A DNA stretch of 45,395 nt from Lobulomyces angularis (lineage: Eukaryota; Chytridiomycota; Chytridiomycetes; Lobulomycetales; Lobulomycetaceae), in contig JADHYX010000154.1 in assembly GCA_027604685.1 (NCBI GenBank), positions 1-45,395 of the forward strand, given 5' to 3'. The notes below the pieces were generated by a model. The model was given only the letters and a program-made list of their open reading frames with translations, ran no database searches and was not told the DNA's origin. Every line of letters starts with the position of its first letter. The stretch's first letter is position 1. The position numbers were made by a program, and so were the translations under genes. Shown here in pieces: positions 10,342 through 22,800 of this stretch.

Positions 10342-12124
10342 ATGGATCCTTCAAATCTTTTTCATCAGCACTTTGCAAATAATCTTCCTCGAAATTCATA
10401 TTCAAAAACCTCTCCCAATCCTACTGTCTCAAACAATAACAATTTCATTCCTTCTTTTGAAACTAAAAACCTGCTCGTAAATAAATTAAAAAAAAAAAAA
10501 AAAATGAAAAAAACTAAATATTTATTTACTTTTTTTTTTCCACAATCGAAAATTTTTTTTTTTAGAGTCCAGTTTCTCCTACAAATACTACTTACGTTCA
10601 ACAAGAAAACATAAAAAACAACAATTCCTCCCCTTCTGTTTCCAACTACAACGAAATTGAAAACTATTTTATGAATACTACCTCTTTAGATCAAATACAA
10701 GTCGATTTATTTTCTCACTCTCTAAACTTATCCTCTCCTGATGTACACTTACATCTAAACTCTCCTACCACTCAATCTCCTATTGATGTTGACAAATTTG
10801 AAGCAAATAGATTGAGCATTCTTCAAGTTACAGAAGAATATCGAAATATTGGTAAAAAAAAAAAAAGTTTCTTTATATATTCATTAAAAATAATAATAAA
10901 ATATTAATTATTTTAGCGGCTCAATTTTCCTCTTCTGACCAAATCATTCCAACCCCTTCCACCCCTCCTGTAAGCATTTCAAATTCCAATTTGAAAACCA
11001 ACAACCTAAACTACTTTCCTGAACAACTTTCTTCTCCTTTTCCCTTCCCAAGGGAAAACTCTCCATTTCTTAGACCTGAAAGTTCATACAGTCTAACTGC
11101 TATAGATTACACCACTACTGAATTTAACTCCATAACACCAATTCCTATCTCAAATGAAAACACGGATTTTAAATCTTGTGAACAAGTTCAACAATCCGGT
11201 AGTTACTTTAGCATGGATTCTGGAAATTCAATGCGTAGTAACTCCCAAACAGATTATGAAATGGATTACCAAAATCAACATCCATCCCAACAAAACTCTT
11301 TTCATTCCATTCAATTTTCTTCTTCTTCTAATAATAATAATAGCAACAATAATAACGACACCAATAATAATACTAAAGCAAATAAAAATGAAATGGATTC
11401 AAACTTTTTTCATCAACCAGTTCCAAAAAAAAAAATAATGACACCTGACTTTACTAATGAATTTTCAATTCCTTTTAGCATCTCACCAAAACAAATCTCT
11501 CAAATTACCAACTCTGAACTTAAACGTCCAAAAAGTACTCCTGCTGTAAATTCTCTTACTACAGATTCTGTAAAATATAGGTAAAACACAGATTTTTTTG
11601 ATTTTTTTTTTACTTTTCTTATCTTTCTCTCCCTCTTTTTTTTTTAATTTAGATGTAAAAATTACCCATACTGCACAAAAGATTTAAAAACATTAAATGG
11701 GATGAAGTACCACAACGACGTTTCAAAAAAATGTGAATTTGAAATTGGAAAAAATGAGGAAATAAATTTAATAAACAACAAGATCTCAACCGAACTAAAA
11801 AATTTACTGAAGTCAAAAAATATAAAGATCATTGAAAAAAAATACTCTTGCAAAAAACCAAACTGTAACAACATTTACAAATCTTATAACGGCTTGAAGT
11901 ACCACAGACTAAATGAACACAATGAGATTGACTCATCCAACAGCGACACCGCTAACACTACAAATAAAGCCACAAATTCTAACAATCTCAATAAAACCTC
12001 CGTAACAAATAACAACCATCCTAATAACTTTAACATACTGAATCATTCTCCAATTTCTCCTCCTCTCACTCCTATCATTTCTGCTTATCCAAGAAGCTTC
12101 AGAAGTGCTTCTTCTATGTACTAA
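10342..12124 (+). CDS. Sfp1/JAZF1-like split C2H2 zinc-finger transcription factor
   Basis: Four exons (10342-10476, 10566-10851, 10917-11580, 11653-12124) join in frame into 518 residues. The first 360 residues are low complexity, rich in Ser, Asn, Pro and Thr, with a poly-Asn tract, typical of a fungal regulator's activation region. The DNA-binding part is C-terminal. One finger at about 363-389 has C-x5-C-x12-H-x6-C, with NGMKYH. A second at about 428-451 has C-x4-C-x12-H-x4-H, with NGLKYH. They are separated by about 38 residues. The N-G-[LM]-K-Y-H core and long linker are the signature of the Sfp1-type split finger, which in yeast controls ribosomal and growth genes. The first finger is non-canonical (five residues between its cysteines, Cys as fourth ligand). 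The start is the first ATG after the poly-T leader. Family assignment is from motif memory. Confidence 0.82.
11325..11392 (+). repeat. AAT-rich tract encoding poly-Asn
   Basis: A run of aat/aac codons interrupted by agc, gac and acc lies inside exon 3 of the zinc-finger gene. It encodes an Asn/Ser/Thr-rich tract and is probably length-polymorphic. Confidence 0.7.
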
Positions 12125-12507
12125 AAAATTTAAATATTTTTTTTTTTTTTTTTTTTCCTACTTCTTCTTCTTCTCTTCTTCTTTTATTAGAAATAACCAT
12201 CAGTAAAATAATTTCCTTTTTTTTTATTTTGTATTATTGTTATTATTATTTTTTGTTTTTATTTTTCCTATTATTATTTTATATAAATATAACATTATTT
12301 AAATTTATAAAAAAAAAATATAATACATTTCCACATTCAAAATCCATTTATTTTTTTTTAATTCAAAATTTTACCTATAAAAAAATAATTAAATATAAAA
12401 TAAAAAATTTAGAACAATAATAATAAAAAAAAAACCATATTTACATTAAAAAAAAAATAAAATAAAATTACAGAAAAAAATATAAAAGAAAGAACAATAA
12501 TATTATT
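12125..12507. other. Convergent intergenic region
   Basis: This is shared 3' flank of the zinc-finger gene (+) and SMC1 (-). It holds a long poly-T run, CTT repeats near 12160-12185 and (TTA)n stretches. No gene was seen. It should contain the polyadenylation signals of both genes. Confidence 0.6.
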
Positions 12508-15500
12508 TCATCCATTTCCATATTGTTGTAAATTTAAAGTTAAGACTTTACTTCCATTAAGTTCTCTGTCTCTACAAATTCCAACAAGACCTTCTGCTTT
12601 TTCGTAAAAACTGGATTTTAAGCTGATGACAATAAATTGACACTTTTCATTTCCATCCACTTTTGCTTTTTTTTGAATATATTGTGCTACTTTGGATACA
12701 TTGGTATTGTCTAATGCTGCATCTACTTCATCCAAAATAAAAAATGGTGCTGGACGGTAACTATTTTTTTTTTTTTATAAAAAATATTTACATTCCTTAA
12801 TTTGTTTAATTTAAAATAAACTGTTTACCTATGGATTGCAAATAACAATGCTAAAGCTGCAACAGTTTTTTCACCACCTGAAAGCTGATCCATATCCCGA
12901 AATCTTTTCATTGGCGGCATTGCATGAAACTTAACTCCATCCAAATACGGTTCCTAAAAAATTAATAAAATAAATTTGTGAATAACAAGTTTACATCTCC
13001 ATCTTCCAAAGTCAGTGTTGCACTACCACCTAAAGGAAAAGTTTTAGATTTTGTCAAATCAATGTAGATTTCTTCAATTTTTTCGGAAATATGCTTAAAA
13101 GCGTCATAAAAAAGATTGTATCTAAAATAAAAAAATAGTGAAGAAAAAAGTTTAGTTTGAATACAAAAATTCTTTTAATTCATGTCTTAACCTTTCTTGT
13201 TTAATTTTGTTAAAGTTTTCCTTGGCATTTTTAGCGTATTTTCTGGTTCTATCAAACTCTTCTGCAGATTCTTTTAATTTACTTTCAACATCTCCCAATC
13301 TTCAAAAAAGTTATACAAAAACAATAAAAAAATACTCTTTTTTTTTTTTTAATTACTTGTCTGCTACTTTCATGTTGGGAGCAAGTACTTCTAACTCGTT
13401 TTCCAGTTTTTTTATACTATCACAAAAATCCACATCAATTTCATCCCCATCATTTTCTTTTTCCTGGATAGTTAAAATGGAAAAATCTAATAGAATTTGT
13501 TCAAAAATTTTTTGTTGATTTTTGGAAAGAACTTGTGATGAAGGACCTTCAGTTTCTTCCATATCATCAGGATTTTGACTCTAAAAAAAAATATATATAT
13601 ATTTTTTTTTCTTGTTATTATTTATTCAAATACTGCATATACTACCTCAAAATCAAGTGAAACATCTTGTAAATTTAGGGATTCCGGTAAATAGTTTAAT
13701 TTTATTTCTTCCAACTGACATTTTTTAAAAATGTCAAGTTTTTCTCCTACTAGCCTGATTTCAAGATTTAAAAAAAGGTTTATTCATAAAAAAGAAAAAA
13801 TACCTATCAATCTGTACTTCCTTGGTTGAAAGAAGCTTATTTTTGTTTTCCATCTCTTTTGAAAAGTTTTTTAAAGTTTTTTTTGCTTCATTGCTACATT
13901 CACTTTTTTCCATTAACAGCTCTTTTTTTTTGGCCAATTCACTTTCAATACTTTTCAAACCATTGAGAATCACTTCTAATTTTTCTTCCTGTTCCTTAAT
14001 CAAGCTTTCTATATCATTAAATTTTATTTCCTCCTTCTTGTATTGACTTTCCAAACTCTTTCTTCTGTTTTCGGCTTCTTTTAATTGCTCTTTTTCAAAA
14101 GTTAATAAACTTTGTAATTTTGCTTTTTGTGTATTAAAATTTGATCTAATGACTTTCTCCTCAGTATCAATTTGTATATGCCGTTGTTCAAATTCTCTAA
14201 CATTTTCAAAATTATATTTTTTACAAAATGGAAAGTAAATTTCATCTTCAATTGTCTTAATTTCTTCTTTCAAAGTGTCTATTTCATTCTGCTTATATTC
14301 AATTGCTAATACAGTCTAAAAAAAAAAAAATGTTTGTTAATTGTAAAAAAAAAAAAAAATTTTACTTTCTCCAAATTACTATTCTGTGCAACAACTTCTT
14401 TATCCAAATGTTTCAGCTCCATTGCAATACTCTTCAATCGATCATCAGTTTTGGCCTACAAAGAAGGAAAATTCACATTTTAAACAAAAAAATAAAAAAA
14501 AATTGTAAAACCATATCACTTTTAAAACCATCCAAATCAGTCTGAATTCTAGGAATTTTTTCATGCAAAAGGTCAATAGTTGAAGTTCCAGAGCTCCTTC
14601 TGATCTTTTCTATTTCCCTTAATTCCGTTAATAAATTTTCTCGTGCTTTTTTTAACAATCCCAATTCTTTTTCTTCCCATCGTCTAGCAGCCCCTGATCC
14701 AGTAGATTGCCCTCCCTATTAATTGCAAAAGTTAACAATATTATAGCAATTTTCTATGTGTTTTACAGTAATTAAACCAGCTTTATGAAATATAGTTCCA
14801 TCTAAGCAGACACACTTCACCTCCTGGTTCTTTTGATAGTTGATATACTTGGCAACTTCAGAAGTGTCTACAATTAAAGTGTTCGAGCAAGCATACAGCA
14901 TTGCCTTCTCATATACAGTTTCATATTGAATGCAATCAACTGCCAATCTTGCGCCCTTGCAAAAATTCCTATATTTTTCTTGAATAGGTTTAGTTACAAT
15001 AGTATCTAAAGGGATAAACGTTGCGAATCCAGCTCGCTGTTCTTTAAAATACTGAGAGATATGAATTATAATTTAAGTGGGATAAGAAAAGAAAATATTT
15101 ACTTCTAAACACTGCTGGCCAATTTTAAAGGAATCAACAACGATCGAATCCATATTTTTCCCTAAAACGACTGAGCAAGAAGTTTCAAATTTTTTCTGAA
15201 TTGGTTGGCATAGATCAAACAATCTTCCATGCACTCCCGGAAACAGTCTTTTCAACGAATCTAAACATTGTTGAAAATTTTTTTGTCGCTCACTTTCGTT
15301 TCTGTCTGATCTTGCATTCATTAACTTTTCGCTAGTTTCTTGTAACTTTTCGCTGACTTCTGTTTCCTTTTGTCTAACAATATTTTAAAATATAGTATTT
15401 TTAGCATTTTATTTTATTTTTTGGTAGTAAATAATTACAAAATTTTTCTTCTTTCCTTTTCTAGTTTTTCAAGTTCTGTCTTTTGTTCATTAAGTTCAGC

Positions 15501-17306
15501 TTCCAAGTTCGAGGCTCTTTCCTGTAATGCTGTCCTTCTAGCCTGCAATCCTCGCTTTTCTTCATTTAAAGATTTTACTTTCGATTCAACCGCACTTAAA
15601 GCTTCTTGAAGTCTTAATTTTGATTCCGATTGCATTAACAGCTGTCTTGATATAGATTGAATTTTTTCGTTTTGAGAAACACATGTGGTGGTGAGTTGAT
15701 TCTTCCTATATGATTGACGACATTCAGCTTAGAAAATTAAAAAAAAATAAAATATTTACAAGGCTTCGTATTGTTTTAAGCCGGCTTCGTCTACTACAAT
15801 TTCTTCGTTTTCTTCCATCTCTTTTTTTTTTTTAAGACAGCTATCTTCAAACACTTCAAATTTCCTATCTACAACTTTAAGGTCCTTTTCGAATTGCTGA
15901 ACACTAACTGATAGCTTTTCAACTTCATTTTCAGCTTCTTTCAGGTTACTTTTGGAAACATTAATTTTTTTTTTTACATGCCGGGATTTTTCATGGAATT
16001 GTAGTAACTTTGGTTTCTATAAAATTACATTTGAAAAAAAAAGTATTAGAGATACAATTATAAAGTATTATTTGACGCTATAAGACTTTTTTGTATATTG
16101 TCTCACCAAATCTTGAGATTCTTTTTCTCTATTTTTTAATTCCTTTTCCAAATTTAAAACTTCTTTAACAACTACAGCATGCTCCTTTCTAGCAGCTTTG
16201 CACTTCTGCTCCAATTCTTTTTCTTTTTTATTTAGTAAAATAATATCCTCATTTTCTGCTTCAATTTCAGCGGAAAGTTTTTCACAAGTTTTATCGATAT
16301 GATATAACTTCCATAAATTATGGGCAACAATTAGCTTATCTTTTTGTTTGCTTAACTTCTTAAATTTTTCCATTTCTTCCTTTTGTTCTTTAACTTGTTT
16401 CATTTCAGCGTTAATCCCACGTTTTTTATTAAAATTTGAAATTGAGCTAGTAGTTGCTCTTTCCTGGTCAGCTTTCAACTCGTCGTATTTAGGTTTTAGA
16501 TCGAGAGAGCCACTGATTTGCTCTATTAATCTAGTTAAATCTTTTGGAGATTGAGATGCGATAGCTTCTACATCACCCTAAGAATTTGGTCATTTAAATG
16601 TTTTGTTTCAGTAGTTTTGCATACTTGAAATACTAAAAAATTTTTAGCCTTCACTAAAATGTTTTCTAGTTCCAATCTTTCATTATAAGCAAAAAAAGAA
16701 ACAGTTTTATCATTAATTCTGTATTCGCTCCCACCATTAGTTGAAATACTAAAAAAAGGTTAATTATTGAAAGGATGCCTGTTTGTTTTGGTTCGAAAAA
16801 ATTAACTTTTTATTTTCTCTCCACTCCCAAAAATTTTAAAAGCACATACTATCTTGAAAATTTTACTTCATCATCATTTTCATCATGATATACTGCAGTA
16901 ACTGAGGTTCTAAGTTTTTTATAACTGACCAATATATTTTCTTCATTTTCGCTATCAACACTTATTTCGTCATCGTTATCCACTTCCATCTTTTGCTTTT
17001 TCGTTCCCTTACCATTCTTGCTCTTGTCTTGCCTCTTTGATTTGTCTTTCTGAATGTTTGGGGTGTAAATTAACTCTTTTAGTTGATTGCTTCTCAAATC
17101 TTTTGATTTAATTCCCAGTACAAAAGATATTGCATCCATTAAGTTTGATTTCCCTTTTACATATTTTAAATTAATTAAAAAAATATTAACTCACCAGATC
17201 CATTAGGTCCAATAATGCTAGTGAAGTTTAGAAACGGGCCGATCTCAACAACACCTTTATAGCTTTTAAAGTTTTCAACAATTAAAGAATGCAAAAATCT
17301 TCCCAT
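12508..17306 (-). CDS. SMC1: Cohesin subunit SMC1
   Basis: ATPase arm of cohesin, which pairs with SMC3 and holds sister chromatids together. Seventeen exons (17306-17195, 17153-16850, 16748-16625, 16577-16107, 16016-15760, 15705-15439, 15373-15103, 15051-14767, 14715-14512, 14455-14366, 14315-13804, 13754-13646, 13580-13357, 13299-13192, 13121-12995, 12953-12829, 12760-12508) give 1,280 residues, slightly over the usual 1,230. Walker A is GPNGSGKS (33-40). A coiled coil is followed by a hinge from RLFDLCQP through [11 protein letters not shown] to AGLITGG, then a second coiled coil. The C-terminal lobe carries LSGGEKT (about 1179) and Walker [13 protein letters not shown] (about 1203). The [18 protein letters not shown] start matches SMC1 N-termini, so 17306 was preferred to an in-frame ATG at 17396. 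A Lys-rich then acidic insertion sits after LKELIYTPN in the N-lobe. Confidence 0.96.
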
Positions 17307-17856
17307 CTTTAAGAGGATAGAATTTGAAATAAACGTTAAAAACCTAATAAAATCCTGAGCATTTTTGTTGCAAAAACTCAAAACAGCTTTTTTCATTGAT
17401 TGTTATTTGCTATTCCATTTACAATAAGAATCTGTTTTTAATGACATACACTAGGGAGTATAAATTAAGATCAAGTTATGGGCCTTTTATTTAATAAATA
17501 AATAATTCAGGAGGAAGCTTTTTTCTGAGTAAAATTACTACGTAAGTTTGCAATAAACTAAAGCATTAAATTACTGCACTTAAATTTGCCTTATATTACA
17601 GAAAATATTACTACATTAAATTACGTTATTGAATTATTGCATTATACTTCTATTGTCAATTGAACTAATAAAACGTTTCACAACTTCAATTTTTAATTAA
17701 AAAACTGACTTTTGTACCTACAGCTTTTACTTTTTAACAGCGCTCAAAACAACAATTAAACTAATTCTTATTTTTTTTTTAAAATAAATGAAAATTTTCA
17801 GAGTAATGAAACTAGAAATTTATAAAGTAAATCTGATTACACCTGCAACGATTTAA
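17307..17856. other. Intergenic region between SMC1 and the F-box gene
   Basis: This holds the SMC1 promoter and the 3' flank of the F-box/LRR gene. About 17680-17856 is repeated in inverted orientation downstream of the pseudogene at 43.8 kb. No other gene was seen. An in-frame ATG at 17396 could extend SMC1 by 30 residues but is not needed. Confidence 0.6.
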
Positions 17857-19464
17857 TTAATTTGACCGCTTTGTAGGATCGTAGCAAATAATCTTCCGTT
17901 CTGAAAATATAAATTTAATATTGTTGTAAAATTCTAATTTCTCTTTTCTTTCCCACTGCGATATTTGCTGCAAACAAAAGTACTTCAGATGTTTCAAATT
18001 TTTTAAAAATTTTTGAAAAATTAAAATTGCTTCATTCATATCATATCTGGCTCCATCATTATCTGAGATTTTTGTTTCGAACATTTTAAAAATATTCAGG
18101 TTCAAGATTTCAAATTTTATCAAATTCGGCATAACAACACTGAGATTTAAAAATTGATATTTATCCAGTGCAAAAGCATCATCAAAATTAAGTTGAATTC
18201 TTTGCAAATTTTGTCCACTTTGTTTGAAGAATTTGTATAAGCCATCCCAGCTAACTTTCTCAGAATCAATATCACCCGAAAAACAGGTAAGATTTGCATT
18301 ATTTTCCGAGATTAACTTCAATAGCTTATCTGAGAGACCAATCTCGATATTAATACTCTCCAAATTTTTGGCATTCTGAATTAAAATTCCTGCCCCTTCT
18401 TCATTAAACGAGGTAGTTTCACCATCATCTTTCGAGTTCATTTTTAAACTTTTTAAATTTTCTAAAGATCTTGAGATATATTCTGCAGATAGTGTAGAAA
18501 TATCGTCAACTAACAATTAAGAATAAATTCCAAAAAAAAAGTTATTTTGTTACATACGTTCCCATATTTGCAACAAACCAAAATTAGCTCTTTTAAAAAA
18601 CATTTCCTGGTCTCCAGTTACAGTTGCCAGATGCAGTTCTCTTAAGGTTGAGAATCCATCTACTACTGCATCGAGTATATTGTCAGTGCACATAGAATCT
18701 TTTGAAGGCATCAAAACAGAATTCAAATCAAGAGTTTTTAAGTTTGGGCAATTGGAAAAGAGTTCATACAAGTCATCAAAATTGTAGGTGATTCTTGCCC
18801 CCAGATACGGAATAACATGGTTTATATCTATAAGATTAGGCACATATGGAAATATACTAGTAAAATGCTAAAAATTAATTCACATTTTAAAAGCTAACCA
18901 CTTCATGATGTTCTTAGTTGCAATCTCTGAAGTTTCACTTCTGTAACAATCTCCGTCCAATGTAGAATAAAACGTTAGAGAAGAGGTTGCAGGAGAAAAC
19001 CAATGCTTGTTCTTGGCTCTGTACTTGGAATTGGACTTGAAACCTGTTACTAAACTGTATAACTTAGTGATATTGTCATGCCTAACTTTAATTTTATTCC
19101 ACAGTAAAGGTAAAGCGATAGAAGCAAAATGTTTTGAAGTTAAGGATAAGTTTCTATAATCAGCGTTACTAGTGCAATCGTTCTTTAAAAAATATTTGAA
19201 TATTTGCTGCCAAACTTCGTTCGGAAGCTTAACAGAGATGTCATCTTTTACACTTGTTTTATTTTTAGGTTGCAACTGTTTATTATCATCTTGTAAATTC
19301 TTTGCCAATTCTTCAAAGACGCGCTCTGCAGTGTGTGCAAGGTCAATTCCACTTCTAAAAAGGGATTTGTAATCAGATTCGTCATTATCAGTAAGCAAAA
19401 AACTAAATTCTTGATGTGTATGGTATAAATAATCAAGTAGCAATTTTTGAACTTTTGCATTCAT
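17857..19464 (-). CDS. F-box protein with C-terminal leucine-rich-repeat-like region
   Basis: Probable substrate receptor of an SCF ubiquitin ligase. Three exons (19464-18899, 18856-18558, 18509-17857) give 505 residues. After a helical N-terminus, an F-box spans about residues 78-124 (KLPNEVWQQIFKYF, then LSLTSKHF and LPLLW), the classic fungal LP-x-E-[VI]-x-x-x-I-F layout. The remaining 380 residues hold irregular leucine-rich units (NLKTLDLNSV, TLRELHLA, NLESINIEI, NLQRIQL), as in RNI-type F-box proteins. The target is unknown. The C-terminal exon and its 3' flank are duplicated as a decayed copy at 43230-44005 on the other strand. The neighbour on the same strand, 355 bp upstream, is another F-box/LRR-type gene, suggesting local expansion. 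The start is the ATG just after a poly-T tract. Confidence 0.8.
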
Positions 19465-19818
19465 TATCAAAACAAAAAAAAAAAAAAAATTTTAGAAATA
19501 CTTAATTTTCAGTGTTAAAGGTTGTAGTTTTTATTTTTTTTTTTCACAAAAAGACCATGCATTTTTCCACAATAATAATACATTTCAATTTTACTATGGT
19601 TGCAAGACTAGAAATTTGTGAAGCTACTTCACAAGAAATAAATTTATGTTATCTAATTTCTACTAAGTGAAACTTGTGTATAAACATCTAGAAAAATTGA
19701 ACCTTAATAATTTTAAAATCTTCAGTTTCTATATATTTCAATAAGTTATAATTTAAAGTTTCAAATTTTAAAGGGTTTAAAGTAAGGAAAATGACATAAA
19801 TCTGCAATAAAAATTCTA
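19465..19818. other. Intergenic gap
   Basis: AT-rich sequence between two minus-strand genes: promoter of the F-box gene and 3' flank of the LRR gene. Nothing else was seen. Confidence 0.6.
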
Positions 19819-22800
19819 CTATATAATATATCCATAACCATTTGAATCTTCGTAGTTTATTTTATCTGCTTTCCAAAGTTCAAACCTGTACTCAGCACTT
19901 CCAGTGTTAAAGGTATCTTCGCCAGGGTAAAAAACTTTATGCTCATTTCTTTTATGAAACATACCGAAATCAAAAAAGAATTCACCTTTTTGTTTAAAGA
20001 GACTTATATCCTTAAAATTATCTTTCATTTTCACACTTGCGTTTTTTAAATTTCTTTTTAAATTACTGAGATCTTGTTCAGAAAACTGATTTTTCTTCAA
20101 CTTAAATTCGGTTAAATCTTTTGTTTCATAGAGAATGTATGGAAGTATATTCCAGCATTTTTTTCCAAGGCTTTGATTATTCAAGTTTATTTTTTTTAAT
20201 GAATTTAAATTCTTCAGTATCATAAGCATTTCACAACCTATCCTAAGAGTTATCATAAATATCATAGTTCATTTATACCTGAATCATCTCCTAATTTTAT
20301 CTTGTCCTCACTTCCTTCCATTAGAAATTCTCGTATTGTCACATTTACTAGACTGCGTCTAAAGCTTGCTGCTACAGTTCCATCAAAATTATTGCAACTT
20401 AAGTCAAATTTATCAATCCTGCTAATTTTTCCTTCGTTAGGAATGCCAAGTGCTTCCTGAAAATCACTTTTCTTGCTGATACAATTACTTTTATGTAACG
20501 GAAAATCATTTTCAAACAAGTTTGCAACAAAAATTGTTATCATTCTTGGCAATAGTTGACAGTCTCTTAAAATCAAGCTTTTCAAACCATTTATGGCCTC
20601 TCTGCAAAATGTTCTCTTGATTTTTCGTTGTGACAGAACAACTGATAATCGTTCATAAGTAGTTCTTAAATCCAAGAATGAAAAATCAAGATTTAGTAAA
20701 CTTGAATTTACTACTATCCCATCCAATATCAAATTAAAACCGTAAGTAGTAAAGTAATTTCCACTCAAATTTAAGAATTCTAAATTTTCTGTAGTCTTTA
20801 AAAAGTCTTTTAATGAATGACAAAGCTCGTTTGAACCTATGTCTTTACACAAAATCGAAAAAGAAAGATCCAGCTTGCATAAATTTAACAAGTTAAATGT
20901 TGATAGACTTTTTATTAGTCCTGATAATCCTTTCCCTCCAAAGTATGACCTGCTAATATTCAACAATTTTAAATTTATATAGCAATTTGAATTCAATGAG
21001 CTACTTTTCTTGGCAACCAGCTGTCGCTTATGCCTTAAAATTTTACTCAGGTAAATATTAGCCCATGGTAACCCAAAACTGTTTAAATTTAAGGAATCAA
21101 TAGCAATTTTTTCACTAAAAACAGTTTTCAATAGGTATAGCACTTCATTCATCTTCAACCCTTCCTTACTGTTAACTTTGTTTTTTGTATTACTAAATTT
21201 CAAAACTTTCACTTTCTCATTAAAATTCTTCTCAATTGGTTCTAACAAATTATTGGTTGTAATTAATCTACTGTTAAGTTTATGTGTAGCAGTTCTTTTG
21301 CCAATTTCTTTGGGTAAACAATCCATTGTAAAAGGTATATCGCTAAACTGATTAAAGGTCACGTTTCCTATTTCTTCCACTAATGGAAAAAATGCTTGTT
21401 CAAAACTTAAATCTTTCCCATCGTTTAAATTCAGACAAATTTGCTTTATTTCGTTTTCAAATGGGTGATGTTTTATTTCAAATACAAAATTTACATTCCT
21501 AAGTTCCAAAATTTTTAGGAATTTAGAATTTTCAAAAATTTTCAAATACTGCAAATTATTATTTAATCCATCAGTGGTATGTGCAAATATAAATATAAAG
21601 TTCTCCGTGATCATCTTAAAATTTAATAAATTGGTAATTAAATTTAAAACTTTCTCTAGTTCCAATTCACTTCGTTTTTCATTGACAAAAAATGAATTAA
21701 AAAAATTTAAATTTAATTTTAATCTTGTGATTTTGAATGATTCTTTAAAATAAATTAAAATTAAATCAAATATCTTAAAAATTGCTTTTTCAAGATCGAA
21801 ATTGGAAATTTTCACTTTACAGTTAAATAGTTGGTTAAAGTAAAACTCTAAACACTGAAGTTTGGAGTTTTTTAAAGTATCGAAAGTAATCTCTTTTATT
21901 TTCGAACAATATCCGTACTTTCTATCTATTGTTTTTAACTTGGCCATGCAAATTTTCTGAAAATTTTTTTCCCAAATTTTGTCACAGTTTACCTTAAAAA
22001 AATTTCTTTTCAATGCTTCATCTAACTTTAAGTTTTCCAACATACTAAATTAACAAAATATTAATTCAATAAATGCATTGACATATTATTATATTATTTT
22101 TACCTACATTCTGTTATGAATAAATTCGGAATCGTCATTTTTTCCAAAATTTTTAATAAAATTTCCTCAGGGATATCTGCTAGTAGAGAGTAATCTAAAT
22201 AAAATAAATTTAAAAAAAAAAATATAAATACAAAGAAGTGGGCAAATATTACCAGTAAAGTTACTTTTAATTTCCTGTGTACAAAGTTCTACTAAATTTG
22301 GTAAGTTAAGATAATCTGCGTGTTTGACTAGTTGAATTAATTCTTTGGTTGGACAACTTAATTTAAACGATTCATTCAGTGGTAAATTTTCATCGATGGG
22401 TATGGCACAACTCTTATCATTGGTGTACCTTAGGAAATTTATTATCTCATTGAACGAATCTTTTGAAATTTCACTTAATTTAATATACCCCAACTTTCCT
22501 TCTCGAAATAGTTCTATACATAAAAAGTTAAATTTAAGATAAAAAGAATTTCCCATACCAGAGCATTTGTGAATATGCTTTATTGTCGATGAGATATAAG
22601 CAACTTCAGTTGGAAGTCTAATAACGTGCTGGTCCACATCTTTATTAAAAAACATGTTACATGTATGCTTTAATAATACATACTTAAATTGGTATAAATG
22701 CTATAATCAAATATCAAACTAACTACACCATTATCAAAAAGTTTTTTATTTGCGGCTTTTGTTATTGAAAATTCGCTTGATTCTGCTGCTGGTGGGAGGT

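Noticed and set aside
13207..14046. Plus-strand open frames rich in Ser and Phe
   Set aside because: They are antisense to the Glu/Lys-rich coiled coil of SMC1, a usual artefact.
17307..17396. 30-residue N-terminal extension of SMC1 from an upstream in-frame ATG
   Set aside because: SMC1 proteins begin close to the [17 protein letters not shown] motif, and the extra residues have no counterpart.
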